From VBDM01 sp049802235 (GTDB taxonomy: Bacteria; Pseudomonadota; Gammaproteobacteria; Burkholderiales; SG8-39), in contig JBARMB010000087.1 of NCBI GenBank assembly GCA_049802235.1, forward strand, positions 1 to 53,354: 53,354 nt of DNA. The letters run 5' to 3'. Below are positions 25,883-33,450 of this stretch, piece after piece. Each line of letters begins with the position of its first letter. Positions within the stretch are counted from its first letter, which is position 1. Both the position numbers and the translations under genes were made by a program. The notes beneath the pieces were generated by a model. It ran no database searches. It was not told the origin of the DNA and saw only the letters and a program-made list of their open reading frames with translations.

Positions 25883-26398
25883 ATGCCCGTGACCGACCTG
25901 AATCACTATCTTCTGCGCGCGAACGATCTGGAGCGCACGAAGAATTTCTATTGCGACGTACTCGGCTTCCAGATCATGCCGCGGCCGGAGTTTCCCTTTC
26001 CCGGCTACTGGCTGGGCGTGAACGGCAAGATCCAGGTGCACCTGGCGCAGGCCGGCGTGCCCAACTCGAAGCTCTACTACCTCGGCAGCCCGAGAAACGC
26101 CGCCACCAACAATTCCGGCGTGATCGACCACGTCGCCTTTCTCGCCGCCGAGCCGGATCAGGTCATCGCGCGCCTCGAAAAACTCGGCGTAAGCTGCCGG
26201 CCGCGCAGCTTGCCGGAGTCCGAGCTGTATCAACTGTTCATCAAGGATCCGGACGGCCTCACCATCGAGCTGAATTTCTTCGGCATCAGGAACCCGCCGA
26301 AGTGGAGCGGGGAGGACTACTCGAAGATGCCGCGCGCCGCGGCGGCGAAAAAATCGGCGAAGAAGGTTCCAGCCAGGCGCAGGGCAGCGCGGAGATGA
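25883..26398 (+). CDS. VOC family protein (glyoxalase/extradiol dioxygenase superfamily)
   Basis: About 171 residues. AGGAG at 25871-25875 sets the start at ATG 25883 (MPVTDLNHYLLRANDLERT); ATG 25859 lacks a ribosome site. The metal-ligand pattern is seen as LNHYLL near the start, IDHVAF in the middle and LTIELNFFG near the end. A Lys/Arg/Ala-rich tail (residues about 148-171) is unusual. Its stop overlaps the next gene. It may cleave or isomerise a ring-hydroxylated aromatic, but single-domain VOC proteins have many roles. Confidence 0.82.
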   Translation: MPVTDLNHYLLRANDLERTKNFYCDVLGFQIMPRPEFPFPGYWLGVNGKIQVHLAQAGVPNSKLYYLGSPRNAATNNSGVIDHVAFLAAEPDQVIARLEKLGVSCRPRSLPESELYQLFIKDPDGLTIELNFFGIRNPPKWSGEDYSKMPRAAAAKKSAKKVPARRRAARR

Positions 26399-27603
26399 AC
26401 GCGCCCGCAAATCGCGCCGGAGGTTTTGCCGGCACCGCTTACGACGAGGCGATCGGGCGCGCGCGGTCGCTCGTGCCCACGTTGCGCGAGCGCGCCGCGA
26501 AGGCGGAGCAGGCGCGCATCATGTCGCCCGAGACGCAGGCGGACCTGCACCGCGCCGGCGTGCTGCGCTGCATGCAGCCGAAGCGCTGGGGCGGCATGGA
26601 ATTCGATTACTTTGCCTACGTCGATTTCCCGATGGAGCTCGCGCGCGGCTGCGCCTCGACCGGCTGGAACGCGGCCAATCTCATCATCCATCACTGGATG
26701 CTCGCCCTGTACGACGAGCGCGCTCAAGCAGAAGTCTGGGGAGCGAATCCGGATGCGCTGATCGCCTCGGGGATTGCTTTTCCCCAGGGCCGCGCGAAGA
26801 AGGTCGATGGCGGCTATCTCATCGGCGGACGCTGGAATTTCTCCAGCACCGTGAACGTCGCTGACTGGAACATGCTCGCCGTGACGGTGAGGGACGGCGA
26901 CAAGCCGGTGGACTACCGCATGTGCCTGCTGCACAAGTCGCAATACGAAATCGTCGATGACTGGCAGGTGCTCGGCATGAAGAGCACCGGCAGCATGACG
27001 GTAGCGGTGAAGGAATTGTTCGTTCCCGAGTACAAGGCGCTCGGCATGCTGGATGCGCGCGGCGGCGACGGCTTTCCCGGCGCGCGCGCGAATCCGAACC
27101 CGGTATACCGCGTGCCGCTGTCCTGCCTGGGCGGCCACGGAATCGGCGCGGTGACGGTCGGTAACGCCATGGCTGCGCACGAGCTCACTTGCGACCTGGT
27201 GAAGGAGCGCAGCACCAGTTACACGGCGATGAAAATGCGCGACTTCCAGGCGGTGCAGTTGCGCGTGGGTACGGCCGGCGCGAAAATCGACGCCGCGCGC
27301 CTGATCCTGCGCAACGACTGCCTCGAAGGGCAGAGAATCGCCGAGGAGAACCGCATCGCCGACGTGCGGACCAAGCTGCGCTTCAAGCGCAATCTCGCTT
27401 ACGCGGTGACGCTCGCCACCGAGGCGGTCGATTCGCTGCACGTGATGGCCGGCGCGAACGGCATCTACGACAGCTATCCGATCCAGCGCATCTTCCGCGA
27501 TGCGCACGCGGGCGCCGGGCACATCAGCTTCAGCCTCGACGCGCACGCGTCGGCCTGGGGGCTGGCCGCGCTCGGCGGCGAGGTCAACAACCCGACGCTG
27601 TGA
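26395..27603 (+). CDS. Flavin-dependent monooxygenase, acyl-CoA dehydrogenase fold (HsaA/group D type)
   Basis: 402 residues. The protein has the acyl-CoA dehydrogenase fold (for example SGIAFPQGRAKKVDGGYLIGGRWNFSS, given in parts: GGYLIGGRWNFSS) but lacks the usual catalytic acid region of true dehydrogenases. It resembles the reduced-flavin hydroxylases HsaA and HpaB-like, which hydroxylate phenols using flavin from a separate reductase. No reductase gene is adjacent. ATG 26395 overlaps the VOC stop (ATGA), so the two are translationally coupled. Confidence 0.78.
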   Translation: MNAPANRAGGFAGTAYDEAIGRARSLVPTLRERAAKAEQARIMSPETQADLHRAGVLRCMQPKRWGGMEFDYFAYVDFPMELARGCASTGWNAANLIIHHWMLALYDERAQAEVWGANPDALIASGIAFPQGRAKKVDGGYLIGGRWNFSSTVNVADWNMLAVTVRDGDKPVDYRMCLLHKSQYEIVDDWQVLGMKSTGSMTVAVKELFVPEYKALGMLDARGGDGFPGARANPNPVYRVPLSCLGGHGIGAVTVGNAMAAHELTCDLVKERSTSYTAMKMRDFQAVQLRVGTAGAKIDAARLILRNDCLEGQRIAEENRIADVRTKLRFKRNLAYAVTLATEAVDSLHVMAGANGIYDSYPIQRIFRDAHAGAGHISFSLDAHASAWGLAALGGEVNNPTL

Positions 27604-27633
27604 GCGCGGGCGGCAGGCAATGAGGCGCGGGCG

Positions 27634-28824
27634 ATGAGCAAGGCGCGCGGTCCTGAAATCCTGATCATCGGCGGCGGCATCGGCGGCGTCGCGGCGGCGC
27701 TCGCGCTCGCCAAGCGCGGGCTGCGCTCGCGCGTGCTGGAAAAGGCGCCGGAGTTCGGCGAGATCGGCTACGGCATCCAGCAGGGCCCCAACGCCTACCG
27801 CATGCTCGACTGGCTCGGCGTGATGACGGCGCTCGAGCCGCAGGCGGTGTTCACCAAGAACCTGATCCTGATCGATGCGCTCACCGACCGCGAGTTGACG
27901 CGCATCTCCTGCGGCGATGCGTTTCGCCGGCGCTTCGGCGCGCCCTACACGGTGGTGCACCGGCGCGACCTTCACGGGGCGCTGCTCGATGCCTGCCGGC
28001 AGCGCGACGAGATCTCGCTGCACACCTGGAAGGAGCTGGTGGATTTCACCGACCGCGGCACGAGCGTGATCGCGCGCTTCGCCGACGGCTCCGAGTACGA
28101 GGGCACGGCGCTCATCGGCGCCGACGGCCTGCGCTCGCGCGCGCGCGAGATGGTGATCGGCGACGGCCCGCCGCGTCCCGCCGGCCACGTCACTTACCGC
28201 GGCGTGGTGGCGTTCGACCAGATCAAGGACCAGTCGCACTTCGACGATATGGTCATCTGGATCGGCCCCAATCTGCACTTCGTGCAATACCGGCTGCGCG
28301 GCGGCACGGTGATGAACAACGTCGCCACCGTCGTCAGCAGGAAGTTCGCGCGCGGGGAGCGCGAGAATTACGGCGGGCCCGACGAGCTGATGGAGGTGTT
28401 CTCGCGCACCACGCCGCACGTGCAGGAAATGCTCTCCTACGTCGGCAAGGACAAGAACTGGATGCTGCACGACCGCGACCCCGTGCCGGGCTGGACGCGC
28501 GGCAACGTCACGCTGCTCGGCGACGCGGCGCATCCGACGCTGCAATACCTCGCGCAAGGAGCGTGCATGGCGATCGAGGACGCCGTCGTGCTCGCGGCGA
28601 AGCTGGAAAAGGCGGGCAAGAACGTGAATGCGGCGCTGCTCGCCTACGAAAAGGAGCGCTACCTGCGCGCCATCCGGGTGCCGATCACTTCGCGCATCTT
28701 CGGCGAAATCATCCACTGCGACGGCGGCGCGCGCGACCTGCGCAACCACCTGATGGCGCAGCGCACGCCGGATACCACCTGGGAAGTGGACTGGCTCTAC
28801 AAGGGCATCGAGGTGCCGCTGTAA
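27634..28824 (+). CDS. FAD-dependent aromatic monooxygenase (3-hydroxybenzoate 6-hydroxylase/salicylate hydroxylase type)
   Basis: 396 residues, group A flavoprotein monooxygenase. The dinucleotide motif GGGIGGVAAALALAKRG is at residues 13-29, the DG motif is GADGLRSRAR, and the second FAD motif GDAAHPTLQYLAQGA is near residue 290. It would use NAD(P)H and O2 to hydroxylate an aromatic acid in the cytoplasm. The following FAH-family hydrolase would fit a gentisate-like route, but no gentisate dioxygenase is nearby. Confidence 0.85.
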   Translation: MSKARGPEILIIGGGIGGVAAALALAKRGLRSRVLEKAPEFGEIGYGIQQGPNAYRMLDWLGVMTALEPQAVFTKNLILIDALTDRELTRISCGDAFRRRFGAPYTVVHRRDLHGALLDACRQRDEISLHTWKELVDFTDRGTSVIARFADGSEYEGTALIGADGLRSRAREMVIGDGPPRPAGHVTYRGVVAFDQIKDQSHFDDMVIWIGPNLHFVQYRLRGGTVMNNVATVVSRKFARGERENYGGPDELMEVFSRTTPHVQEMLSYVGKDKNWMLHDRDPVPGWTRGNVTLLGDAAHPTLQYLAQGACMAIEDAVVLAAKLEKAGKNVNAALLAYEKERYLRAIRVPITSRIFGEIIHCDGGARDLRNHLMAQRTPDTTWEVDWLYKGIEVPL

Positions 28825-28872
28825 TATCATCATGCGAGATCCCGGTTGTGGGCCCGCTGCGGAGAAAGCCAA

Positions 28873-29742
28873 TTGAAGATCTGCCGTTTCGACGACGACC
28901 GGCTCGGCGTCGTCCAGGGAACTGAAGTATTCGACGTCACGCCGGCGCTGGCGGAAATCCCGCAGCAGCGCTGGCCGCTGGCGCAGGGCGATCCGCTGAT
29001 CCTGAATCTCGAGCGCGTGCTCGCCGCGGCGAAGAAGCTCCTGCCCTCGGCGCCGGGGAAGCCCGTGTCGGCGGTGAAGCTCAAGGCGCCGGTGGCGAAC
29101 CCGTCCAAGATCATCGCCGCGCCGATCAACTACAACGATCACATCGCCGAGTCGATCAAGGACCCGGGCATCGCCCACGGCCGCACCAATATCGCCAAGG
29201 GCATCGGCGATTGGGGCCTGTTCCTGAAAGCGAACTCCTCGCTCATCGGCTTCGGCGAGGAGATCCGGCTGCGCTGGCCCGAGCGGCGCAACGACCACGA
29301 GGTCGAGCTCGCCGTCATCATCGGCAAGCGCGGCAACAGGATCCCGAAGGAAAAGGCGCTGGAATATGTCTGCGCCTACTCCATCGGCCTCGACATGACG
29401 GTGCGCGGCCCCGAGCTGCAATGCTTCCGCAAGTCGATCGACACCTACAGCGTGCTCGGGCCGTGGATGGTGACCGCGGACGAGATCGCCTTTCCCAACG
29501 ACCTCGACCTCTCCATCAGGGTGAACGGGGAGACGAAGCAGAACTCGAACACGAAGTATCTGGTGTACGACGTGCAGCGGCTGATCGAATTCGGCTCGGC
29601 GATGTACACCCTGCATCCGGGCGACGTGATCATGACCGGCACGCCGGCGGGCGTCGGCCCGGTGAAGCCGGGCGACGTGTTGCACGCGTACGTCCAGGGA
29701 GTAGGCGAGAGTGAGATTCGAATCGCATCCGCGTACGCCTAG
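28873..29742 (+). CDS. Fumarylacetoacetate hydrolase family protein
   Basis: 289 residues from the TTG at 28873, supported by GGAG eight bases upstream and by the natural opening MKICRFDDDRLGVV. The FAH core is clear: APINYNDHIAES, the metal ligands in HEVELAVIIGKRG and YSIGLDMTVRG, and the closing GDVIMTGTPAGVGPVKPGD. These enzymes hydrolyse C-C bonds of ring-cleavage products such as fumarylpyruvate. Last gene before a repeat in the aromatic set. Confidence 0.88.
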   Translation: MKICRFDDDRLGVVQGTEVFDVTPALAEIPQQRWPLAQGDPLILNLERVLAAAKKLLPSAPGKPVSAVKLKAPVANPSKIIAAPINYNDHIAESIKDPGIAHGRTNIAKGIGDWGLFLKANSSLIGFGEEIRLRWPERRNDHEVELAVIIGKRGNRIPKEKALEYVCAYSIGLDMTVRGPELQCFRKSIDTYSVLGPWMVTADEIAFPNDLDLSIRVNGETKQNSNTKYLVYDVQRLIEFGSAMYTLHPGDVIMTGTPAGVGPVKPGDVLHAYVQGVGESEIRIASAYA

Positions 29743-29779
29743 CGGCGTGATGCAATTTGCCCGGGGCCCAAACTAAGGG

Positions 29780-29908
29780 TGTCATTCCCGCGAAACCTGT
29801 CCCCGCGTGTCGTAAGTGGGGAGCAGGAATCCAGTGTCGTGGCTCGAAAGTCACTGGGTCCCCGCTCCCCGATTAAAGCATTCGGGGACAGGTTTCGCGG
29901 GGACGACG
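29780..29908. repeat. Dispersed inverted repeat (copy 3)
   Basis: The left arm GTCATTCCCGCGAAACCTG and the right arm CAGGTTTCGCGGGGACGACG enclose two inner inverted pairs (CCCCG...CGGGG and ATCCAGT...ACTGGGT). It is the long form, shared with copies 1 and 7. It fills the gap between the FAH gene and the dioxygenase beta-subunit gene. Confidence 0.85.
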
Positions 29909-29969
29909 CAGGTATTTGCGTCATTCTGCCCGGCGCGCCCGCTGCGCCTGCGCGTAAAATGGAGACCCC

Positions 29970-30464
29970 ATGGCAGTGACGGATCGCATTGAATTGACCG
30001 CCGGGCTGCGGCTCGACGTGCAGGAGTTCTACTTCCGTTATGCCGAGTGCCTCGACGGCGGCCGGCTGCAGCAATGGCCGGAATTCTTCGTCGATGCGTG
30101 CACCTACCGCGTCACCACGCGGCGCGGATTGCGGCTGGGGCCGGACGACGACGTGATGTCGCTCAACGGCAGGACGAGCATGCGCGACCGCATCGGCGCC
30201 ATCGGCCAGTCGGAGGACTACGAACCGCACCTGCAGCGCCACACCATCTCCAATTTCCGCATCCAGGCGGCGGCCGAAGACGAGGTGCGCGTGCAGGCGA
30301 ACTTCCAGGTGCTGCGCACTTTCCCCGACCGGCCCACCGAGTTTTTCGTCGCGGGCTACTACAACGACCGCATCGCGGTGACGGACGGCCGCCTCGCCTT
30401 CAGGGAAAAGCTCTGCGTGTTCGACTCGGATGTACCGCCCGAGTCGCTCATCTATCCGATCTAG
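29970..30464 (+). CDS. Aromatic-ring-hydroxylating dioxygenase, beta subunit (orphan)
   Basis: 164 residues, the length of NdoB/BphE-type small subunits. The SnoaL/NTF2-like fold signature is seen in EFYFRYAECLDGGRLQQWPEFF, here quoted in parts (FYFRYAECLDGG, WPEFFVDACTYRV), with RHTISNFRIQ in the centre. Beta subunits stabilise the alpha3beta3 Rieske dioxygenase hexamer and have no redox centre. No alpha subunit, ferredoxin or reductase lies within the window, so the partner must be elsewhere or lost. Confidence 0.8.
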   Translation: MAVTDRIELTAGLRLDVQEFYFRYAECLDGGRLQQWPEFFVDACTYRVTTRRGLRLGPDDDVMSLNGRTSMRDRIGAIGQSEDYEPHLQRHTISNFRIQAAAEDEVRVQANFQVLRTFPDRPTEFFVAGYYNDRIAVTDGRLAFREKLCVFDSDVPPESLIYPI

Positions 30465-30526
30465 CCGGTGTGCCGCACGCCGGTCGTGCGGAGGCGCCGA
30501 GTGACGCCGAAAAACGTCGCCCGGGT

Positions 30527-30556
30527 TTGACGAGTCAGGAGCTTTTCCTCTAAAAT
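30527..30556 (+). promoter_or_regulatory. Sigma-70-type promoter of the atp operon
   Basis: TTGACG (30527-30532), an 18-base spacer and TAAAAT (30551-30556) lie 29 bases before the atpI GTG. Confidence 0.7.
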
Positions 30557-30584
30557 CGCTGGGTTTTGCGGCTGCAGGTGCGGC

Positions 30585-30965
30585 GTGAGCGGTCAAATCG
30601 ACCCGGTTCTCGGCAAGGTGTACCGGATAATCGGGTTGCAGGCGCTGGCCGCCGCAGTCGCCGCGACGTTAGGGGGTTGGGTCGAAGGCCTGCACGGCGC
30701 GATATCCGCCGCGCTGGGCGGCTTGATCGGCGTCGTCGCGGGGCTGGCTTTCGCGCTACTGGTATCCAGGGGCCGGAAAAAGAATTCCGCAGGGGAGGCG
30801 CTTTACGCCGCGTTGAAGGCGGAAGCGGTCAGGGTGGCCGTCATGGTGTTCCTCCTGTGGTTCGTGCTCGCCACGTACAAGGACGTCGTCGTGGTCGGGC
30901 TGATTGGATCATTCATCGTATCGGTCCTCATTTTCGTATTGGCAGGTTTTTTCCGCGACATTTGA
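30585..30965 (+). CDS. atpI: ATP synthase subunit I (AtpI)
   Basis: 126 residues with four hydrophobic segments. It begins with GTG (MSGQIDPVLGKVYRIIGLQ). Lys/Arg-rich loop VSRGRKKNSAGEALYAALKAEAVR, quoted in part as SRGRKKNSAGEAL, separates the two helical pairs, as in proteobacterial AtpI. It assists assembly of the c-ring and is not part of the final complex. First gene of the operon, 22 bases before atpB. Confidence 0.88.
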   Translation: MSGQIDPVLGKVYRIIGLQALAAAVAATLGGWVEGLHGAISAALGGLIGVVAGLAFALLVSRGRKKNSAGEALYAALKAEAVRVAVMVFLLWFVLATYKDVVVVGLIGSFIVSVLIFVLAGFFRDI

Positions 30966-30987
30966 TTATCGATACGGGCTTTGAGCG

Positions 30988-31809
30988 ATGGCCGCCGATC
31001 AGGAACTGACCCCGACCTCCTACATCAATCATCACCTCTCGTTCCTCGAGAAGCCGGTGGGCGATGGGTCGTTCTGGACGCTCCACATCGACTCGGTGGT
31101 GACGTCGGGGCTGCTGGGCATCTTCGGGATCGGCTTCCTCTGGTGGGTGGTGCGCGGCGCGACCTCGGGCGTGCCCAACAAGCGCCAGGCCTTCGTCGAG
31201 ATCGTCTTCGAGTTCGTCGACGAACAAGTGAAGGGCATCTTCCACGGCGATCGCAAGTTCATCGCGCCGACCGCGCTCACGGTATTTCTGTGGGTGCTCC
31301 TCATGAACGCCATGGATTTCCTGCCGGTGGACATCATGGCCTGGATCCTGGAGCACGTGTTCGGCCAGCACGAATTCCGCATCGTTCCCACCGCCGACGT
31401 CAACACCACGTTCGCGCTGGCGCTGTCCGTCTGGCTGCTGATGATTTTTTTCTCGTTCAAGGTCAAGGGCTTCGGCGGCTTCTTCCGCGAACTGTTCTGC
31501 ACGCCGTTCGGGGTCAAGCCCGTCTATTTATCCCCGCTGCTGGTCCTGTTCAACCTGCTTTTCAACCTCGTCGAATACATCTCCAAGCCGCTGTCGCACT
31601 CGCTGCGGCTGTACGGCAACATGTACGCGGGCGAAATTATTTTCCTGCTGCTGTGGCTGTGGGCCGCCAGCGGCCTCGTCGGCGCTTTGTTCGGCGCGAT
31701 CCTCGGCGTCGGCTGGGCGATCTTCCACATCCTGATCGTCGTGCTGCAGGCTTACATATTCATGATGCTCACGATCGTCTACCTGTCGATGGCACATGAG
31801 AGCCATTGA
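30988..31809 (+). CDS. atpB: F0F1 ATP synthase subunit a (AtpB)
   Basis: 273 residues, inner-membrane proton channel subunit. The essential arginine is in SLRLYGNMYAGE, and the C-terminal helix IVVLQAYIFMMLTIVYLSM is typical. The protein ends SMAHESH; the bases encoding this tail are copied twice more in the downstream gap (see the repeat at 31786-31940). The extra copies lie after the stop codon, so the protein itself looks normal. Confidence 0.95.
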   Translation: MAADQELTPTSYINHHLSFLEKPVGDGSFWTLHIDSVVTSGLLGIFGIGFLWWVVRGATSGVPNKRQAFVEIVFEFVDEQVKGIFHGDRKFIAPTALTVFLWVLLMNAMDFLPVDIMAWILEHVFGQHEFRIVPTADVNTTFALALSVWLLMIFFSFKVKGFGGFFRELFCTPFGVKPVYLSPLLVLFNLLFNLVEYISKPLSHSLRLYGNMYAGEIIFLLLWLWAASGLVGALFGAILGVGWAIFHILIVVLQAYIFMMLTIVYLSMAHESH

Positions 31810-31940
31810 CATGTGCCAGCCGATTTGGGGGATCAACAAGGGGGTGTGCCCCCTTGTTCGTTCCGGCTCGATGGCACATGAGAGCCATTGACATGTACCC
31901 CCTTGTTCGCTCCGGCTCGAAGGCGCACGAGAGCCGCTGA
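31786..31940 (+). repeat. Tandem copies of the atpB 3' end in the atpB-atpE gap
   Basis: The 29 bases 31786-31814, covering the last codons, stop and next bases of atpB, recur without mismatch at 31868-31896. A degenerate third copy is at 31917-31940. The stretch CCCCCTTGTTCGxTCCGGCTCG before copies 2 and 3 is also repeated (31849 and 31898). This expands the gap before atpE to 171 bases. Confidence 0.9.
31835..31858 (+). promoter_or_regulatory. Hairpin upstream of atpE
   Basis: Perfect ten-base arms AACAAGGGGG and CCCCCTTGTT flank a TGTG loop. No U run follows, so it is not a standard terminator. It could protect or process the mRNA upstream of atpE, whose product is needed in several copies per complex. 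Confidence 0.6.
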
Positions 31941-31980
31941 AGAATCCCAATCACCGTTCCGCTGAAGAAAGGAAATCACC

Positions 31981-32253
31981 ATGGAAAAACTTCAACTCTT
32001 CGCCCTGGTACAGGCGTACACCGGCGTCGGCATCGGGCTGATCATCGGCCTGGGCGCCGCGGGAGCGTGTATCGGCGTGGGCATCATGTGCAGCCGCTTC
32101 CTCGAGGGCGCGGCGCGCCAGCCGGAGATGATCCCGGCGCTGCAGGCGAAAGTGTTCCTGCTGCTCGGCCTGATCGACGCCTCGTTCATCATCGGCGTCG
32201 GCCTGGCGATGCTGTTCGCGTTCGGCAACCCGCTGCTCGCGGTGTTGCGCTGA
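31981..32253 (+). CDS. atpE: F0F1 ATP synthase subunit c (AtpE)
   Basis: 90 residues forming a two-helix hairpin. The polar loop is ARQPE (residues 45-49), and the ion-binding acid is Asp66 in GLIDASFIIGVG. The glycine-rich first helix GIGLIIGLGAAGACIGVG packs the rotor ring. The lack of the Gln and Ser ligands typical of sodium enzymes suggests proton coupling. An AAGGAAAT ribosome site precedes the ATG. Confidence 0.95.
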   Translation: MEKLQLFALVQAYTGVGIGLIIGLGAAGACIGVGIMCSRFLEGAARQPEMIPALQAKVFLLLGLIDASFIIGVGLAMLFAFGNPLLAVLR

Positions 32254-32305
32254 AGTCGACCTCTCTGCCGGGGAAAACCCGGGGTTCATCCATTAGGAAG
32301 CCGAC

Positions 32306-32776
32306 ATGAATATCAACCTGACGCTGATCGCACAGGCGGTTTCGTTCGCGATCTTCATCTGGTTTACCGTCAAGTTCGTCTGGCCCTACCTGCTGCGGGC
32401 CATCGAGGAGCGCCAGAAAACCATCGCCGACGGGCTTGCTGCCGGCGAGCGCGGCAGGCAGTCGCTCGCCGCTTCCTCGAAGCAGGTGGAAGCGGCGCTG
32501 AAAGAAGCGCGCGAGCGCGCCGGCGAGATCGTCGTTCAGGCCGACAAGCGCTCGGTGCAGATGATCGAAGAGGCGAAGAACGCCGCGCGCGAGGAAGGCA
32601 ACCGCGAGAAGGCGGCGGCGAAGGCCGAGATCGAGCAGGAAGTCTCGCGTGCCAGGGAAATGCTGCGCGAGCAGGTCGCGGCGCTCGCCGTCGCCGGCGC
32701 CGAGAAGATCCTGCGCCGCGAAGTGAACGCGCAGATGCACGCCGACCTGCTGGCGCAATTGAAGAAAGAGATCTAG
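32306..32776 (+). CDS. atpF: F0F1 ATP synthase subunit b (AtpF)
   Basis: 156 residues. One N-terminal membrane helix (LIAQAVSFAIFIWFTVKFV) is followed by a long charged, alanine-rich helix that forms the peripheral stalk dimer. The normal bacterial length and the position between atpE and atpH support the call. An AGGAAG ribosome site lies upstream. Confidence 0.95.
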   Translation: MNINLTLIAQAVSFAIFIWFTVKFVWPYLLRAIEERQKTIADGLAAGERGRQSLAASSKQVEAALKEARERAGEIVVQADKRSVQMIEEAKNAAREEGNREKAAAKAEIEQEVSRAREMLREQVAALAVAGAEKILRREVNAQMHADLLAQLKKEI

Positions 32777-32781
32777 GCGCC

Positions 32782-33318
32782 ATGGCCGAGATCGCCACCA
32801 TCGCGCGGCCTTACGCCGAAGCCGTTTTCGGCCTGGCCGACAAGGCGGGCGCGCTGCCGGCGTGGTCGAAGACGCTTGCCAGGATGGCGCAAGTGGCCGC
32901 GCACGTGGAAGTGCAGGCCTGCATCGGCAACCCCAACCTGGGCGCCGACCGGCTCTACGGCCTGTTCGTATCGCTGTGCGGGGACGAGCTGCCCCTCGAG
33001 GTGCAGAATTTCGTGCGCGTGCTGATCGCTAACGACCGCCTCGCGCTGCTGCCGGAAATCGAAGTGCTGTACGAAGAGCTCAAGAACGAGCGCGAGGGCG
33101 TGGTCGAGGCGCAGATCCAGACCGCATTTCCCCTCGACGAGCCCCATCTCGCCGGGCTGGTCGCCGACCTCGAGCGCCGCTTCAAGCGCAAGGTGCAGCC
33201 GCAGGTCAGCGTGGACAGAGAACTGATCGGCGGCGTGCGCATCGTCGTCGGCGACGAAGTCATCGACGGCTCGGTGCGCGGCAAGCTCGCAGACATGGCC
33301 GCGGCGCTGAAGAGTTGA
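32782..33318 (+). CDS. atpH: F0F1 ATP synthase subunit delta (AtpH)
   Basis: 178 residues. It starts MAEIATIARPYAEAVFGLAD, the usual delta opening, and the C-terminal part contains GGVRIVVGDEVIDGSVRGKL, the family signature (shown in parts: GGVRIVVGDEVIDGS). It links the peripheral stalk to the alpha/beta head. It starts five bases after atpF. A repeat element separates it from atpA. Confidence 0.95.
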   Translation: MAEIATIARPYAEAVFGLADKAGALPAWSKTLARMAQVAAHVEVQACIGNPNLGADRLYGLFVSLCGDELPLEVQNFVRVLIANDRLALLPEIEVLYEELKNEREGVVEAQIQTAFPLDEPHLAGLVADLERRFKRKVQPQVSVDRELIGGVRIVVGDEVIDGSVRGKLADMAAALKS

Positions 33319-33350
33319 GCGATGATTGCTTACCGCAAGATTATTGCTAC

Positions 33351-33434
33351 CGTCATTCCCGCGAAAGCGGGAATCCAGTGTTGTTTGCCGGCAGGGCATT
33401 CAAAACCTGGACTCCCGCTTCCGCGGGAGTGACG
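33351..33434. repeat. Dispersed inverted repeat (copy 4), between atpH and atpA
   Basis: CGTCATTCCCGCGAAAGCGGG at the left and CCCGCTTCCGCGGGAGTGACG at the right are near-perfect inverses. This is the short form shared with copy 2. It ends 16 bases before atpA. Confidence 0.88.
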
Positions 33435-33450
33435 CCAACGAGGACCAACA

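Noticed and set aside
26317..29685. 1122-codon minus-strand frame across the VOC, monooxygenase and FAH genes
   Set aside because: Spans four recognisable plus-strand genes and shows no protein family; open by composition only.
31528..31954. Minus-strand frames across the atpB-atpE gap
   Set aside because: They arise from the duplicated atpB tail read backwards and carry no domain or ribosome site.
33351..33434. CRISPR-like repeat
   Set aside because: The element is a single inverted repeat; copies are dispersed, not arrayed with regular spacers.
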